A stretch of DNA of 64,000 bases from Altererythrobacter sp. KTW20L (GCF_023501975.1 NZ_JAMFLH010000009.1:116479-180478); one strand, 5' to 3'. Shown: positions 25,730 through 34,218, numbered from the stretch's first letter. The notes: a model not told the origin generated them from the letters alone. Numbers and translations: made by a program.

Positions 25730-25786
25730 TGCTCTGCTTAAGCTCTTGACTCACAGGTTGTCGAACTTTCGGCCTCAGGCAAAAAC

Positions 25787-26023
25787 CTAAACATCGTCAT
25801 CATCCTGAACGACATTTCGGAAGAAGAGATATGCCAGAACGAGCAACAAGCCCCCGGCCAGCCCTCTCCAGAAGATGAAGCCCGAAACGTAAGGCCGATA
25901 GAATTCACAGGGCGTGTCCTCTATGCAATCGCCCAAGGTGACGGCAAACAGATCAAAAGCGACAAAACTCAACCACGCCAGTCCGGCGATCAGGAACAAA
26001 CCGCAGCCAATGCGCTGTTTCAT
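25787..26023 (-). CDS. Small two-helix membrane protein between mutase and pccA
   Basis: 78 residues from ATG 26023, 4 bases after the mutase stop. There are two hydrophobic helices: IGCGLFLIAGLAWLSFVAFDLFAV and FIFWRGLAGGLLLVLAYLFF. A loop between them has two cysteines (DCIEDTPCEFY) that could form a disulphide on the periplasmic side. The tail is acidic (VVQDDDDV). It is probably co-transcribed with mutase and pccA. I do not recognise the family. Confidence 0.6.
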   Translation of the reverse strand: MKQRIGCGLFLIAGLAWLSFVAFDLFAVTLGDCIEDTPCEFYRPYVSGFIFWRGLAGGLLLVLAYLFFRNVVQDDDDV

Positions 26024-26027
26024 TTGC

Positions 26028-28172
26028 TCACTCCCCCACCGGCCCCATATTGTGCCCCAGCAGCCGCAGCACGTCGGCCACGCATTCGACCACATTGCTG
26101 CCCGACCCGTAGATCCCCTGCACCCCGGCCTCGCGCAAGGCGTCGTAATCCTGCGGGGGGATCACGCCGCCGACGACCAGCCTGATGTCGGCGCGGCCCG
26201 CATCGCGCAGGTGGCGGGCGAGTTCGGGGACGAGGGTCAGGTGGCCTGCTGCCAGGGTGGACACACCGACCACGTCCGCCCCCTCGGCAATGGCCATGGC
26301 GGCGGTTTCCTCGGGCGTCTGGAACAAGGGGCCGCTGATCACGGCAAAGCCCATGTCGGCAAAGGCGCTGGCGATCACGTTGGCGCCGCGATCGTGGCCG
26401 TCCTGCCCCATCTTGGCGACCAGCAGGCGGGGCTTGCGGCCCAAGCGGGTGGTGACAGCTTCGACGCCCGCGAGCACTTCGGCATAGCGGGCATCGTCGG
26501 CATAGGCGGCGGAATAGACCCCGCTGACCGGCGTGGGGCGGGTTTCATAGCGGCCGAATACCTGTTCAAGAGCAGCGCTGATTTCGCCCAAGGTCGCATC
26601 GGCGCGGGCGCATTCCACGGCGAGAGCGAGCAAATTAGCCCTCTCCCCTTCAGGGGGGAGGGTTGGGAGGGGGGGCTGTCCGGCAGACATGGAGGGCGCA
26701 TTGCGGCCCCCGCCCCCAACCCCCTCCCCTGAAGGGGTGGGGGCTTTAGATGCTCCCGCCCGCAGTGCATCCAGCGCCGACTGGCACACCGCCTCATCCC
26801 GCGCGGCCTTCACCGCCGCGATCCGCGCGACTTGGCCCGCGCGCACCGCGTGGTTGTCGACATCAAGCGTGGCGATCCGGTCTTCGCTATCAAGGCGGTA
26901 CTTGTTGACCCCCACGATCACCGCCTCGCCGCGATCCACCCGAGCCTGCTTGGCCGCTGCCGCCGCCTCGATCGCGGCCTTGGGCGCGCCGCTGGCGACA
27001 TAGGCGGTCATGCCGCCGGCATGATCCACTTGCACCATCAGCGCGCGCGCTTCGTCCGCCAGTTGCGCGGTCAGCGCTTCGACATAGTAGCTGCCGCCAA
27101 GCGGATCGATCACCTGCGTGATGCCGGTTTCCTCGGCCAGCACCAGTTGGGTGTTGCGGGCGATGCGGGCGGAAAAATCGGTCGGCAGCGCCAGCGCCTC
27201 GTCCAGCGCATTGGTGTGGAGGCTTTGCGTGCCGCCCAGCACCGCGGCGAGCGCTTCGACCGTGGTGCGGATCACGTTGGTGTAGGGGTCCTGTTCGGCA
27301 AGGCTCACCCCGCTGGTCTGGCAATGGGTGCGGAGCGCAAGCGATTTGGGGTTCCGTGCGCCCAGCCCCGCCATCACTTCGGCCCACAGCACCCGCGCGG
27401 CGCGCAGTTTGGCGACTTCGGTGAACAGTTCCATCCCGATGCCGAAGAAGAACGAGAGGCGCGGGGCAAAGCTGTCGATATCCAGCCCCGTCGCCATGGC
27501 CCGCCGGACATATTCCTTCCCGTCGGCGATGGTGAAGGCCAGCTCCTGCACCGCCGTCGCGCCCGCCTCGTGCATATGATAGCCGCTGATCGAGATCGAA
27601 TTGAAGCGGGGCATATGGGCCGAACAATATGCAATCACATCGCCCACGATCCGCATGCTCGGCTCTGGCGGGTAGATATAGGTGTTGCGGACCATGAACT
27701 CCTTGAGGATATCGTTCTGGATGGTCCCCGATAGCTTGTCCGCGCTCACCCCGGCGCGTTCGGCGGCGACGATATAGAACGCCATGATCGGGATGACCGC
27801 GCCGTTCATGGTCATCGATACGGACATCTCGTCCAGCGGGATGCCGTCGAACAGTGCCTGCATGTCGGCCACCGTATCGATCGCCACGCCGGCCTTGCCG
27901 ACATCGCCGGTGACGCGCGGGTGGTCGCTGTCATAGCCGCGATGGGTGGCCAGATCGAAGGCGACCGACAGGCCCTTTTGGCCGGCGGCGAGGTTGCGGC
28001 GGTAGAAGGCGTTGCTTTCCTCCGCCGTCGAGAAGCCCGCATACTGCCGGATGGTCCACGGTCGCTCGGTGTACATGCTGGCGTAGGGGCCGCGGGTGAA
28101 CGGCGGCTCGCCCGGCAGGCCGGGGTCGATCCCGGCAATGTCGGCGGCGGTGTAGAGGGTCTTGCGGGTCAT
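26028..28172 (-). CDS. scpA: Methylmalonyl-CoA mutase with in-frame repeat insertion
   Basis: 714 residues from ATG 28172 (GGGAGG upstream; a GTG at 28181 is in frame). The TIM-barrel mutase domain has [53 protein letters not shown], and RISGY-like [14 protein letters not shown]. The C-terminal B12-binding domain has DGHDRGANV (DxHxxG, cobalt-binding His). It converts methylmalonyl-CoA to succinyl-CoA. Residues ~473-510, in the interdomain linker, are an insertion ([14 protein letters not shown], then [11 protein letters not shown]) encoded by a palindromic repeat. Family members usually carry some 30 further residues before LYTAAD; here the frame starts next to another palindromic repeat. 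Confidence 0.92.
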   Translation of the reverse strand: MTRKTLYTAADIAGIDPGLPGEPPFTRGPYASMYTERPWTIRQYAGFSTAEESNAFYRRNLAAGQKGLSVAFDLATHRGYDSDHPRVTGDVGKAGVAIDTVADMQALFDGIPLDEMSVSMTMNGAVIPIMAFYIVAAERAGVSADKLSGTIQNDILKEFMVRNTYIYPPEPSMRIVGDVIAYCSAHMPRFNSISISGYHMHEAGATAVQELAFTIADGKEYVRRAMATGLDIDSFAPRLSFFFGIGMELFTEVAKLRAARVLWAEVMAGLGARNPKSLALRTHCQTSGVSLAEQDPYTNVIRTTVEALAAVLGGTQSLHTNALDEALALPTDFSARIARNTQLVLAEETGITQVIDPLGGSYYVEALTAQLADEARALMVQVDHAGGMTAYVASGAPKAAIEAAAAAKQARVDRGEAVIVGVNKYRLDSEDRIATLDVDNHAVRAGQVARIAAVKAARDEAVCQSALDALRAGASKAPTPSGEGVGGGGRNAPSMSAGQPPLPTLPPEGERANLLALAVECARADATLGEISAALEQVFGRYETRPTPVSGVYSAAYADDARYAEVLAGVEAVTTRLGRKPRLLVAKMGQDGHDRGANVIASAFADMGFAVISGPLFQTPEETAAMAIAEGADVVGVSTLAAGHLTLVPELARHLRDAGRADIRLVVGGVIPPQDYDALREAGVQGIYGSGSNVVECVADVLRLLGHNMGPVGE
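26638..26744. repeat. GC-rich palindromic repeat inserted in frame in the mutase gene
   Basis: Two near-complementary arms (~38 bases each): left around CCCTCTCCCCTTCAGGGG and right around CCCCTCCCCTGAAGGGGTGG, both continuing into G/C runs. This is the form of dispersed intergenic palindromes found in many alphaproteobacteria. Here it is read as protein without a stop or frameshift, adding ~37 residues to the linker of the mutase. Confidence 0.75.
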
Positions 28173-28184
28173 ATTCCCCACCTC

Positions 28185-28249
28185 CCGCTCGCCTCGAGCG
28201 AAGTCGAAAGGCTGGAGTGCGGTGTCTCGACTTCGCTCGACACGAACGG
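28185..28249. repeat. Palindromic repeat (TCGAGCGAAGTCGA family), copy 2
   Basis: Arms CTCGAGCGAAGTCGA and TCTCGACTTCGCTCGACACG lie between the epimerase stop and the mutase start. It has the same core as copy 1 at 18855-18918. It comes within about 10 bases of the mutase Shine-Dalgarno. Confidence 0.75.
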
Positions 28250-28260
28250 AACCCGAACCA

Positions 28261-28674
28261 TCATCCTCGAGGGCTTTCCATGATCTCGGTCAGCACGCCC
28301 TGCATGTCCGCCGGATGAACGAAGAACACCGGCGTGCCATGCGCGCCCACCCGCGTGGGGCCGAGAATCCTTTTGCCGAGCATCTCGAACCAATCGCGCG
28401 CCTCGGTGATATCGGGCACTTCAAAGCACAGGTGGTGCTGGCCGCCACGAGGGTTGCGGGCGAGGAACGATGCAATCGGCGAGGCATCACCCAGCGGTTC
28501 GAGCAGTTCGATCTGGCCGTTCGGTGTATCGACGAAGCAAACGCGCACACCCTGTTCGCGCAGATCGAACGCCTCATGGATGCACGTGGCGCCCATTATA
28601 TCGCGCCAAAAGGCAATGGCCCCGTCGACCGAGGGCACCGCTATGCCGACATGATTGAGCCGTCCCAGTTCCAT
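28261..28674 (-). CDS. mce: Methylmalonyl-CoA epimerase (VOC family)
   Basis: 137 residues, normal length for the family. It has the paired beta-alpha-beta-beta-beta modules of the VOC fold: [19 protein letters not shown] at the N-terminus with the metal His, IELLEPLG with a metal Glu, [10 protein letters not shown] with a metal His, and a C-terminal Glu in LTEIMES. It interconverts the (S) and (R) forms of methylmalonyl-CoA between PccAB and the mutase. It lies upstream of the mutase on the same strand; together they form a propionate route. Confidence 0.88.
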   Translation of the reverse strand: MELGRLNHVGIAVPSVDGAIAFWRDIMGATCIHEAFDLREQGVRVCFVDTPNGQIELLEPLGDASPIASFLARNPRGGQHHLCFEVPDITEARDWFEMLGKRILGPTRVGAHGTPVFFVHPADMQGVLTEIMESPRG

Positions 28675-28720
28675 GCCGCAACCTTCCGCTGCGGCAGGGC
28701 CCCTTGCAAGTCCTTATCGC

Positions 28721-29345
28721 TCAGGCAGCGACGGTTTCCTCCTCCACGACCGCGTTGGGCTTCGAACCCCACAAGGCGTAGTAGATGATGTAAACCTCGC
28801 ACAGGACCGTCAGCCAGAAGCTGTTCTGCAGGCCATAGGCATCGGCCAGCCAGCCCTGCGCGACCACTAGCGCGCCGCCGGCAATGGCGGTGATCAGCAG
28901 ACCCGAGCCCTCCTCGGTCAAAGGCCCGAGCCCCTTGATGCCCATGGCGAAGATTGTGGGGAACATGATCGAATGGCCCAGCCCCACCAGGATCAGGCAC
29001 CACAGCGCCATCATGCCATCCAAAGTGGCCGCCCCCACCATCACCACCAGCGCGAACAGGGCGAAGGCCGCCAGCGTCTTGTCCGCCGGGAAACTGCGCA
29101 GGATATAGGCGCCGCCGAACCGCCCGACCATCATGCCGCCCCACATCAGCACCAGGTAATTGGCTGCTTCTGCCGGGGTAATCCCGGCGATGTGCGGCAG
29201 GATGGCGAAGTTGATGAACAGGTTCGCCACGCCGATTTCGGCAATCAGGTAGATGAAGATCGCCGGCACGCCGAGCACCAGGTTGCGGTGCTTCCACAGC
29301 GAATGCTTGCGCCGCTCCTCGCGCGAAACGCGGCTGGTGGCGGAG
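28721..29345 (-). pseudogene. C-terminal half of FucP-like MFS sugar:proton symporter
   Basis: From the stop at 28721 back to about 29345 the frame encodes six membrane helices of the FHS (FucP/GluP) family: ERRKHSLWKHRNLVLG, IFIYLIAEIGVANLF, NYLVLMWGGMMVGRFGGAYI, HSIMFPTIFAMGIKGLG, LITAIAGGALV, YIIYYALWG. The six N-terminal helices are missing. Beyond 29345 the frame continues into unrelated sequence that is antisense to the end of an esterase gene. The open frame to 29425 is therefore a chimera and the transporter is not expected to work. Confidence 0.75.
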
Positions 29346-29473
29346 CCCAGTGCGGGCAGGCCAATTCGCTGGAAGTCTATGACGGCGACCATACCAACAT
29401 GCTCGGCTTTGGCATGCAGGACCACGTGCTGCCGTTCTTCGGGGCCAACCTGTCGTTCGATCCGGCTGATTAA
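29345..29473 (+). pseudogene. C-terminal fragment of alpha/beta-hydrolase (putative esterase)
   Basis: About 42 codons ending at TAA 29473 read NSLEVYDGDHTNMLGFGMQD and then HVLPFFGANLSFDPAD. The GDHTN block with the catalytic-His context and the LPFF ending are typical of secreted esterase/feruloyl-esterase-like hydrolases. There is no start and no upstream domain, because the sequence before ~29345 belongs to the fucP-like gene on the other strand. The assignment to a hydrolase is moderate. Confidence 0.5.
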
Positions 29474-30237
29474 CCCGGCGTCTGGTCCATCACCTCGCGG
29501 GTATCGCGGTGGGCCAGGTCCACCAGCGCCTGCATCGCTGCGGCCGCACCATCGCCGTCACCAGCCGCCACGGCATCATAGACCCGCGCATGGTCGGGGA
29601 TCGGATCGCGCGGCAGGGCGCGGGCGCGCTGCTTGTATTGCGTGGTGAGGTTGACGGCCGAACCGATGGAGGCCGCCAGCGACATAAGAACTTCGTTGCC
29701 CGCCGCCCGCAGCAGGGCTTCGTGGAATTCGCGGTCCGCAGTGCGCCCCGCTTCAGTGGCGAGCGTGTGCTGGCGCATGGCGGCAAGGGCCGCCTTCATC
29801 GCTGCCAGGTCTTCCTTGCTGCGCCGTTCCGCCGCCAGCCGGGCGATGCCGGGTTCCACCAGCGCGCGCAGTTCGAACAGGTCCCGCACGAAGCCAGGAT
29901 CGGGCTCGCCGGTGAATGCCCAGGTAAGCACCAGCGGATCGAGCAGGTTCCAGTTGCTGCGCGGCATGACCCGCGTGCCGTCCTTGGGCTTGCTGGCCAC
30001 CAGGCCCTTTGCCGTCAGCACCTGCACCGCTTCGCGATAGGCGCTGCGCGAGACGTTGAGCGCTTCGGAATTGGCGATCTCGCCGGTCAGCTTGGCGCCG
30101 GGCGCGATCTGGCCCGATACGATCGCGCTGCCGAGATAGTGCGCCACGGCTCCGCGCAGCCGACGGCCCGACCCGCGCGGCGTGCGCGCCAGGGCTTCGG
30201 CCAGCTGGTCTGGCCCCTCGGGTTTGGCTTTGTCCAT
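29470..30237 (-). CDS. FadR/GntR-family transcriptional regulator
   Basis: 255 residues from ATG 30237 with AAAGGGGAG just upstream; the frame is open to 30273. The N-terminal winged helix is GAVAHYLGSAIVSGQIAPGAKL followed by LNVSRSAYREAVQVLTAKGLVASKPKDGTRV. A FadR-type FCD helical domain (LFELRALVEPGIARLAAERR, DREFHEALLRAAGN, DHARVYDAVAAGDG) has the metal-binding D/H positions. Such regulators act on sugar-acid and galactonate/arabinose-type operons. It diverges from the GH43 gene and probably controls it. Its stop overlaps the end of the esterase fragment. Confidence 0.88.
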   Translation of the reverse strand: MDKAKPEGPDQLAEALARTPRGSGRRLRGAVAHYLGSAIVSGQIAPGAKLTGEIANSEALNVSRSAYREAVQVLTAKGLVASKPKDGTRVMPRSNWNLLDPLVLTWAFTGEPDPGFVRDLFELRALVEPGIARLAAERRSKEDLAAMKAALAAMRQHTLATEAGRTADREFHEALLRAAGNEVLMSLAASIGSAVNLTTQYKQRARALPRDPIPDHARVYDAVAAGDGDGAAAAMQALVDLAHRDTREVMDQTPG

Positions 30238-30330
30238 CGGCTCCCCTTTGCGGCACGCCTGCGCGGCCTGCATCCTAGCCTATTCGGGCATGTGGAGGGA
30301 AAATCAACCGACGTTGTCGACACGCAGGGT

Positions 30331-30358
30331 TTGACACGGGTATTTGTCGGAGTAATTC
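30331..30358 (+). promoter_or_regulatory. Probable sigma-70 promoter of the GH43 gene
   Basis: TTGACA at 30331 and TAATTC at 30353 are separated by 16 bases, about 30 bases before the GH43 start. Just upstream, TTGTCGACA (30314-30322) is a short dyad that could bind the divergent FadR-type regulator. Confidence 0.45.
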
Positions 30359-30384
30359 TTTGGCATCACGGCAAGGGAATGGCG

Positions 30385-31395
30385 ATGCGGCGACTGGACA
30401 GATTGGCGGCACTGGGCGGACTGCTCATGCTCGGGGCCTGCGCGCCGCAAGAAAGCGCGATGCCTTCGCCCCCGACCTTCACCTATGAAGGCAATCCGCT
30501 GGTGCGCGACCGGCACACGGCCGACCCCGCTCCGCTGGTGGTGGGCGATACCCTCTACCTCTATGTCGGCCATGACGAGGCGCGGGGCGAGGAGATGTTC
30601 AACATCACCGAATGGCTTGCCTATTCTACCAAGGACATGGTCACCTGGACCGATCACGGCCCGATCATGCGGCCGACCGACTTTGCCTGGGCGCAGAAGG
30701 ATGCCTGGGCGAGCCAGGTGCATGAAAAGGATGGCCGCTTCTGGTTCTACACCACGGTGGAGCACGATCCGGCCACCAGCCACGGCAAGGCCATCGGCGT
30801 GGCCGTGGCGGACAATCCGCTGGGCCCCTTCGTCGATGCCCGCGGCTCGGCCCTTGTGCGCAACGAAGATACGGCAGGTCCGCACCACTGGGACGACATC
30901 GACCCCACCGTCTGGACCGAACCCGATGGCACGAGCTGGCTGTTCTGGGGTAATGCGGAGCTCAAATATGCCCGCCTCGCCCCCGACATGATCAGCTTTT
31001 CAGGGCCAATCGAACGGATCGACCTGCCCGATTTCGAGGAAGGCCCCTGGGTCTTCAAGCGCGGCGACATCTACTACCTCGCCTATGCCTCGATGGACCG
31101 CGCCATCAGCCCGGACGAGCGGATATCCTATGCCACCGCGTCTTCGATCCAGGGGCCGTGGACATGGCGCGGGGAGATCACGGGTTCTGCCGCGAAGAGC
31201 TTCACCATCCATCCCGGGATCATCGAGTTTCGCGGCAAATGGTACCTGTTCTACCATGTCGGCACGCTGACCGTGGGTGACCAGGCAGGAGCCATCGGAC
31301 GCCGGGCCGTGGCGGTGGAGCGGATGCAGTTCGACGAGAACGGCCTGATCCTGCCGGTAGAACAGACCACGCAAGGCCTGTTGCTGCCACGATGA
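30385..31395 (+). CDS. GH43-family glycoside hydrolase lipoprotein
   Basis: 336 residues from ATG 30385, with AAGGG spaced well for it; the ATG at 30379 is also in frame. Lipobox LGAC (LAALGGLLMLGAC) predicts a lipoprotein. The five-bladed propeller of GH43 shows the general base in HTADPAP, the pKa-modulating Asp in DDIDPTVW and the probable general acid in EEGPWVFKRGDIYYL. The family includes beta-xylosidases, alpha-L-arabinofuranosidases and related enzymes. The following gene overlaps its stop (ATGA), so released sugar and a sugar dehydrogenase are co-expressed. The arabinose-type neighbourhood favours an arabinosidase, but specificity cannot be read from the sequence. Confidence 0.85.
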   Translation: MRRLDRLAALGGLLMLGACAPQESAMPSPPTFTYEGNPLVRDRHTADPAPLVVGDTLYLYVGHDEARGEEMFNITEWLAYSTKDMVTWTDHGPIMRPTDFAWAQKDAWASQVHEKDGRFWFYTTVEHDPATSHGKAIGVAVADNPLGPFVDARGSALVRNEDTAGPHHWDDIDPTVWTEPDGTSWLFWGNAELKYARLAPDMISFSGPIERIDLPDFEEGPWVFKRGDIYYLAYASMDRAISPDERISYATASSIQGPWTWRGEITGSAAKSFTIHPGIIEFRGKWYLFYHVGTLTVGDQAGAIGRRAVAVERMQFDENGLILPVEQTTQGLLLPR

Positions 31396-32324
31396 GCGAA
31401 GCACCCTGCCGCATCGCCGTGGTCGGGCTGGGCAAGGTCGCCCGCGACCAGCACCTGCCTGCTATTGCCATGGCGGAGCAGTTCACGCTGGCGGCCACTG
31501 TCGATCCGGCAAGCGAAGGCGTCGAGGGCGCATTGCACTTTGCCACGCTGGCCCAGCTTGCCGCCAGCGGAGTGGCCTTCGATGCGGTGAGCTTGTGCTC
31601 CCCGCCGCAGTTCCGCCATGCGCTGGCGCGGGAAGCCGTGGCAGCGGGCAAGCACGTACTGCTGGAAAAGCCCCCCGGTGCGACCATGGCCGAGGCCGAG
31701 TCCTTGCGCAGTGCAGCCCAATCGGCAGGCCTGACGTCGTTCGCCGCCTGGCATTCGCGCTATTCCGCAGGCGTCGCCCCGGCGCGCGCCTGGCTGGCGG
31801 GCAAGGCAGTCCGCAGCGTGGCGATCACCTGGCGCGAAGACGTGCGGGTGTGGCATCCGGGGCAGGACTGGATCTGGCGCGAGGGCGGCTTCGGCGTCTT
31901 CGATCCGGGCATCAATGCCCTGTCGATTGCCACGGCGATCCTGCCCAATCCGCTGGAAGTAACCGGCGGCGCGCTGCAATTCCCCGCCAATTGCGCCGCG
32001 CCGGTATCAGGCCAGGTCAACCTGACAGACACGACGGGTATGCCGGTCACACTAGACCTCGATTTCCTCCAGCAGGGCCCGCAGACCTGGGATATCCGGG
32101 TCGAGACGTACGAGGGCGAACTGCTGCTGTCGCTCGGCGGATCGATGCTCACGACAACCGATGGCACCATGCGCGCCGCCGACCGCGATTACCCCGCGCT
32201 CTATGCCCATTTCGCGCAGTGCCTCGCCGACGGGACCAGCGAGGCGGACCTCGCCCCGCTCGATCTCGTCAGCCAGGCGCTCGCCCGCTGCACCGTGGAC
32301 CAGGTCGCCCCGTTCCACGAATGA
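31392..32324 (+). CDS. Gfo/Idh/MocA-family sugar 1-dehydrogenase (D-galactose/L-arabinose type)
   Basis: 310 residues. Rossmann start RIAVVGLGKVARDQHLPAI, then VSLCSPPQFRHALAREAVAAGKHVLLEKPPG (the EKP signature) and a C-terminal beta-sheet domain (WREDVRVWHPGQDW, FDPGINALSIAT). The sequence is closest in style to the galactose/arabinose dehydrogenases that make the sugar lactone in the oxidative non-phosphorylated route. Its start overlaps the GH43 stop. The lactonase/dehydratase steps expected next are absent or broken here (remnants at 22220-22383 and 32334-32660). Confidence 0.82.
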   Translation: MSEAPCRIAVVGLGKVARDQHLPAIAMAEQFTLAATVDPASEGVEGALHFATLAQLAASGVAFDAVSLCSPPQFRHALAREAVAAGKHVLLEKPPGATMAEAESLRSAAQSAGLTSFAAWHSRYSAGVAPARAWLAGKAVRSVAITWREDVRVWHPGQDWIWREGGFGVFDPGINALSIATAILPNPLEVTGGALQFPANCAAPVSGQVNLTDTTGMPVTLDLDFLQQGPQTWDIRVETYEGELLLSLGGSMLTTTDGTMRAADRDYPALYAHFAQCLADGTSEADLAPLDLVSQALARCTVDQVAPFHE

Positions 32325-32333
32325 CAGCGGCAA

Positions 32334-32660
32334 TCAGCGGCTGAGCGACAGTACCGCCACCGACTTGCCCGGCAGGTCCACCGTCACCGTGCCACCCGAC
32401 ACCCGGCCCGCAATGGGCGCAGGAGCCACGGTGGCAGGAGCGGCAAAGGTGTTGAGCGAATTCACATTCGGCCCGGTCAGCACTTCGCCCGCAGCGCTCC
32501 GCACATCCAGCCCTGCCACGTCGATTGCCACTTCGCGCGCCTCGTGCGGATCGAGGTTGACCAGCGCCAGCCACAAGGCTCCCGCCGTATCGCGGAAGGC
32601 CACGGCGTCCACGCCCGGCAGGGTCATGCCATCGTGCTGATAGCCTGGTTCCTGAACGTG
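32334..32660 (-). pseudogene. C-terminal fragment of GH51 alpha-L-arabinofuranosidase
   Basis: About 108 codons ending at TGA 32334 read as the C-terminal beta-sandwich of GH51 arabinofuranosidases: GVDAVAFRDTAGALWLALVN, NLDPHEAREVAIDV, GEVLTGPNVNSLNTF, PGKSVAVLSLSR. The catalytic barrel (about 400 residues) is missing. Upstream of ~32660 the sequence switches to a serine-recombinase fragment on the opposite strand. It is convergent with the sugar dehydrogenase, 10 bases away. Confidence 0.65.
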
Positions 32661-33344
32661 AAGAATAGATCGAAGTGCCATGCCCCGAGATCATTACTCG
32701 TGACCAATTTGAGCGAGTTGCTGCCTTGCGTGCGTCTCGCGCCCCGACCCAAATGGCGCCGCACGCGCAGCAGCCGGAACAACACGCTCACGGGTCTCGC
32801 CAAATGCGGCATGCCTGGGTGCGGTGCCGGGATGACACTCGGCTCGGGCACGTCGAGATCGAAGCAGAAATACTACTACTACAAATGCAACGAGCGGACG
32901 AACATCGGCCAGAGATGCAAATGCCCGAACGTCAGGCGGGAGAAGCTCGACGAGGTAGTCCTGCGGGCGATCGAGAAGCGAATTCTCGGCCCAGGCAGAC
33001 TTGAGCAATTGCTCAGTGACGTGATCGAGCTTTCCGACGGAAAGCGGGGGAAGCTTGAGCAAGAACTTTCCCAAACCTGTGCTGAGCGAACCAGGCGACG
33101 CAATGCAATTGATCGGCTTCTTGTTTTGATCGAAGAGGGGGTCATGAAGCCGAGCGATCCTGAGTTCGCAAGCCGGCTCGCCGCGCTATCGGCGACGAGG
33201 GCGTCACGAGTCAATGGGCCGGAAGCCCCTTATTCAGACGAACACTACGTCCCCGAACTGATCGCCTCCGAACTGGCTTTTCTGGGCGTTCCTGGCATGG
33301 CGTTGACAGCGGAGATCGGGCGTCTCGTTGGCGCCAGCGCATAA
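32661..33344 (+). pseudogene. Serine recombinase C-terminal fragment with frameshift
   Basis: From ~32675 one frame reads CPEIITRDQFERVAALRASR, typical of the recombinase domain. The similarity then changes frame between about 32750 and 32775 and continues as NTLTGLAKCGMPGCGAGMTL, the zinc-ribbon cysteines (CGMPGC, then KCN and RCKC), REKLDEVVLRAIEKRIL, and a coiled-coil tail to TAA 33344. The N-terminal resolvase catalytic domain with its serine is absent. It is a dead remnant of a phage- or transposon-type large serine recombinase. Confidence 0.75.
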
Positions 33345-33363
33345 GTCGGCTACACAGCCTGCC

Positions 33364-33813
33364 ATGCTATCCCAGAAGACCCGCTACGCGATACGCGCCA
33401 TGCAACACCTGGCCGATCACTATGGCCAGGGGCCGGTGCAACTGGCCGAAATTGCGGAGCGGCAGAAGATCCCCGCCAGCTTCCTCACAGTGATCCTGTC
33501 GGAACTGACACGGTTCGGCCTGGTCGCATCGATGCGCGGGCGCGACGGGGGATACTGGCTGGCCCTGTCCCCCATCGACATCACCTATGGCGACCTCATC
33601 CGCATCATGCGCGGTTCGCTGGCGCTGGTGCCCTGCGCCAGCCGCTATGCCCACGAAAAGTGCAAGAACTGCCTGGAAGAAGGCGAATGCCGGACCCGCG
33701 CCCTGATGCTCGACGTGCGCGACCGGACGGCGGAACTGCTCGACGGTATCCGCCTGTCCGACCGGATCGACCCGGTGCCGTCGTTCGCCGACGACCCCGC
33801 AGGGGCGCCCTGA
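33364..33813 (+). CDS. Rrf2-family transcriptional regulator with cysteine cluster
   Basis: 149 residues from ATG 33364. The winged helix begins LSQKTRYAIRAMQHLADHYG, followed by VQLAEIAERQKIPASFLTVILSELTRFGLVASMRGRDGGYWLA as in IscR/RirA/CymR. Near the C-terminus CASRYAHEKCKNCLEEGEC supplies four cysteines that could hold an Fe-S cluster. The downstream genes (YezD-like, TonB receptor, TauE/SafE exporter) suggest a sulfur- or iron-responsive role. An inverted repeat suitable as its operator follows at 33869-33903. Confidence 0.88.
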   Translation: MLSQKTRYAIRAMQHLADHYGQGPVQLAEIAERQKIPASFLTVILSELTRFGLVASMRGRDGGYWLALSPIDITYGDLIRIMRGSLALVPCASRYAHEKCKNCLEEGECRTRALMLDVRDRTAELLDGIRLSDRIDPVPSFADDPAGAP

Positions 33814-33868
33814 TCACCTCACCGCTCCAAGCGATCCTTCCAGCCTGAATGCAAAATCTTGACCCCTT

Positions 33869-33903
33869 GCCCTATTGTCAACAAAATTGATTGAGAATAG
33901 GGC
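33869..33903. promoter_or_regulatory. Inverted repeat, candidate Rrf2 operator
   Basis: GCCCTATT and AATAGGGC are perfect 8-bp arms 19 bases apart; inside them TCAACAAAATTGA is a second, smaller dyad. The AT-rich site lies between the Rrf2 gene and the YezD-like gene, about 40 bases before the latter's start. Confidence 0.5.
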
Positions 33904-33942
33904 CTCGAAGCGGCCAGGAGCCGCGTAACGAAGGGCCAGGCA

Positions 33943-34113
33943 ATGCCACAGGATGACAAGCGCAGCGGCGATCCGGCCGCGTTCTTGCCCGAGGCGCTGG
34001 GCGTCGTCAGCGATGCGCTGTCGCGCCTGCGATATGGGGCAATCCAGCTTACCGTGCATGACGGGCGCGTGATGCAGATCGACGTGACCGAGAGGAAACG
34101 CCTCGGCGACTGA
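33943..34113 (+). CDS. YezD-family (DUF2292) small protein
   Basis: 56 residues with AAGGGCCAGG before the ATG. The conserved block SRLRYGAIQLTVHDGRVMQI followed by DVTERKRL matches the YezD family pattern of a short strand pair (RYG, HDGRVxQI, ExxRL). Members often sit beside sulfur-assimilation and TonB-receptor genes, as here. The biochemical role is not known. It lies 130 bases after the Rrf2 gene and just downstream of an inverted repeat, so it is probably the first gene of the regulated unit. Confidence 0.75.
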   Translation: MPQDDKRSGDPAAFLPEALGVVSDALSRLRYGAIQLTVHDGRVMQIDVTERKRLGD

Positions 34114-34218
34114 CCCGACCACGGGCATCGCAAAGTTCAACTCTACTCCATCCCACCACTCCAAGGGACCAGCAGACCGGATCGCCGGATGCACGCCCGC
34201 TTGTTCGAAAGCGATACG

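Noticed and set aside
23711..25741. 676-codon plus-strand open frame opposite pccA
   Set aside because: It lies wholly antisense to a complete biotin carboxylase with every family motif; the protein is low-complexity R/H/G/A sequence.
29509..30384. Upstream extension of the GH43 frame to 29509
   Set aside because: It is antisense to the FadR-type regulator; the lipoprotein signal and Shine-Dalgarno fix the start at 30385 (or 30379).
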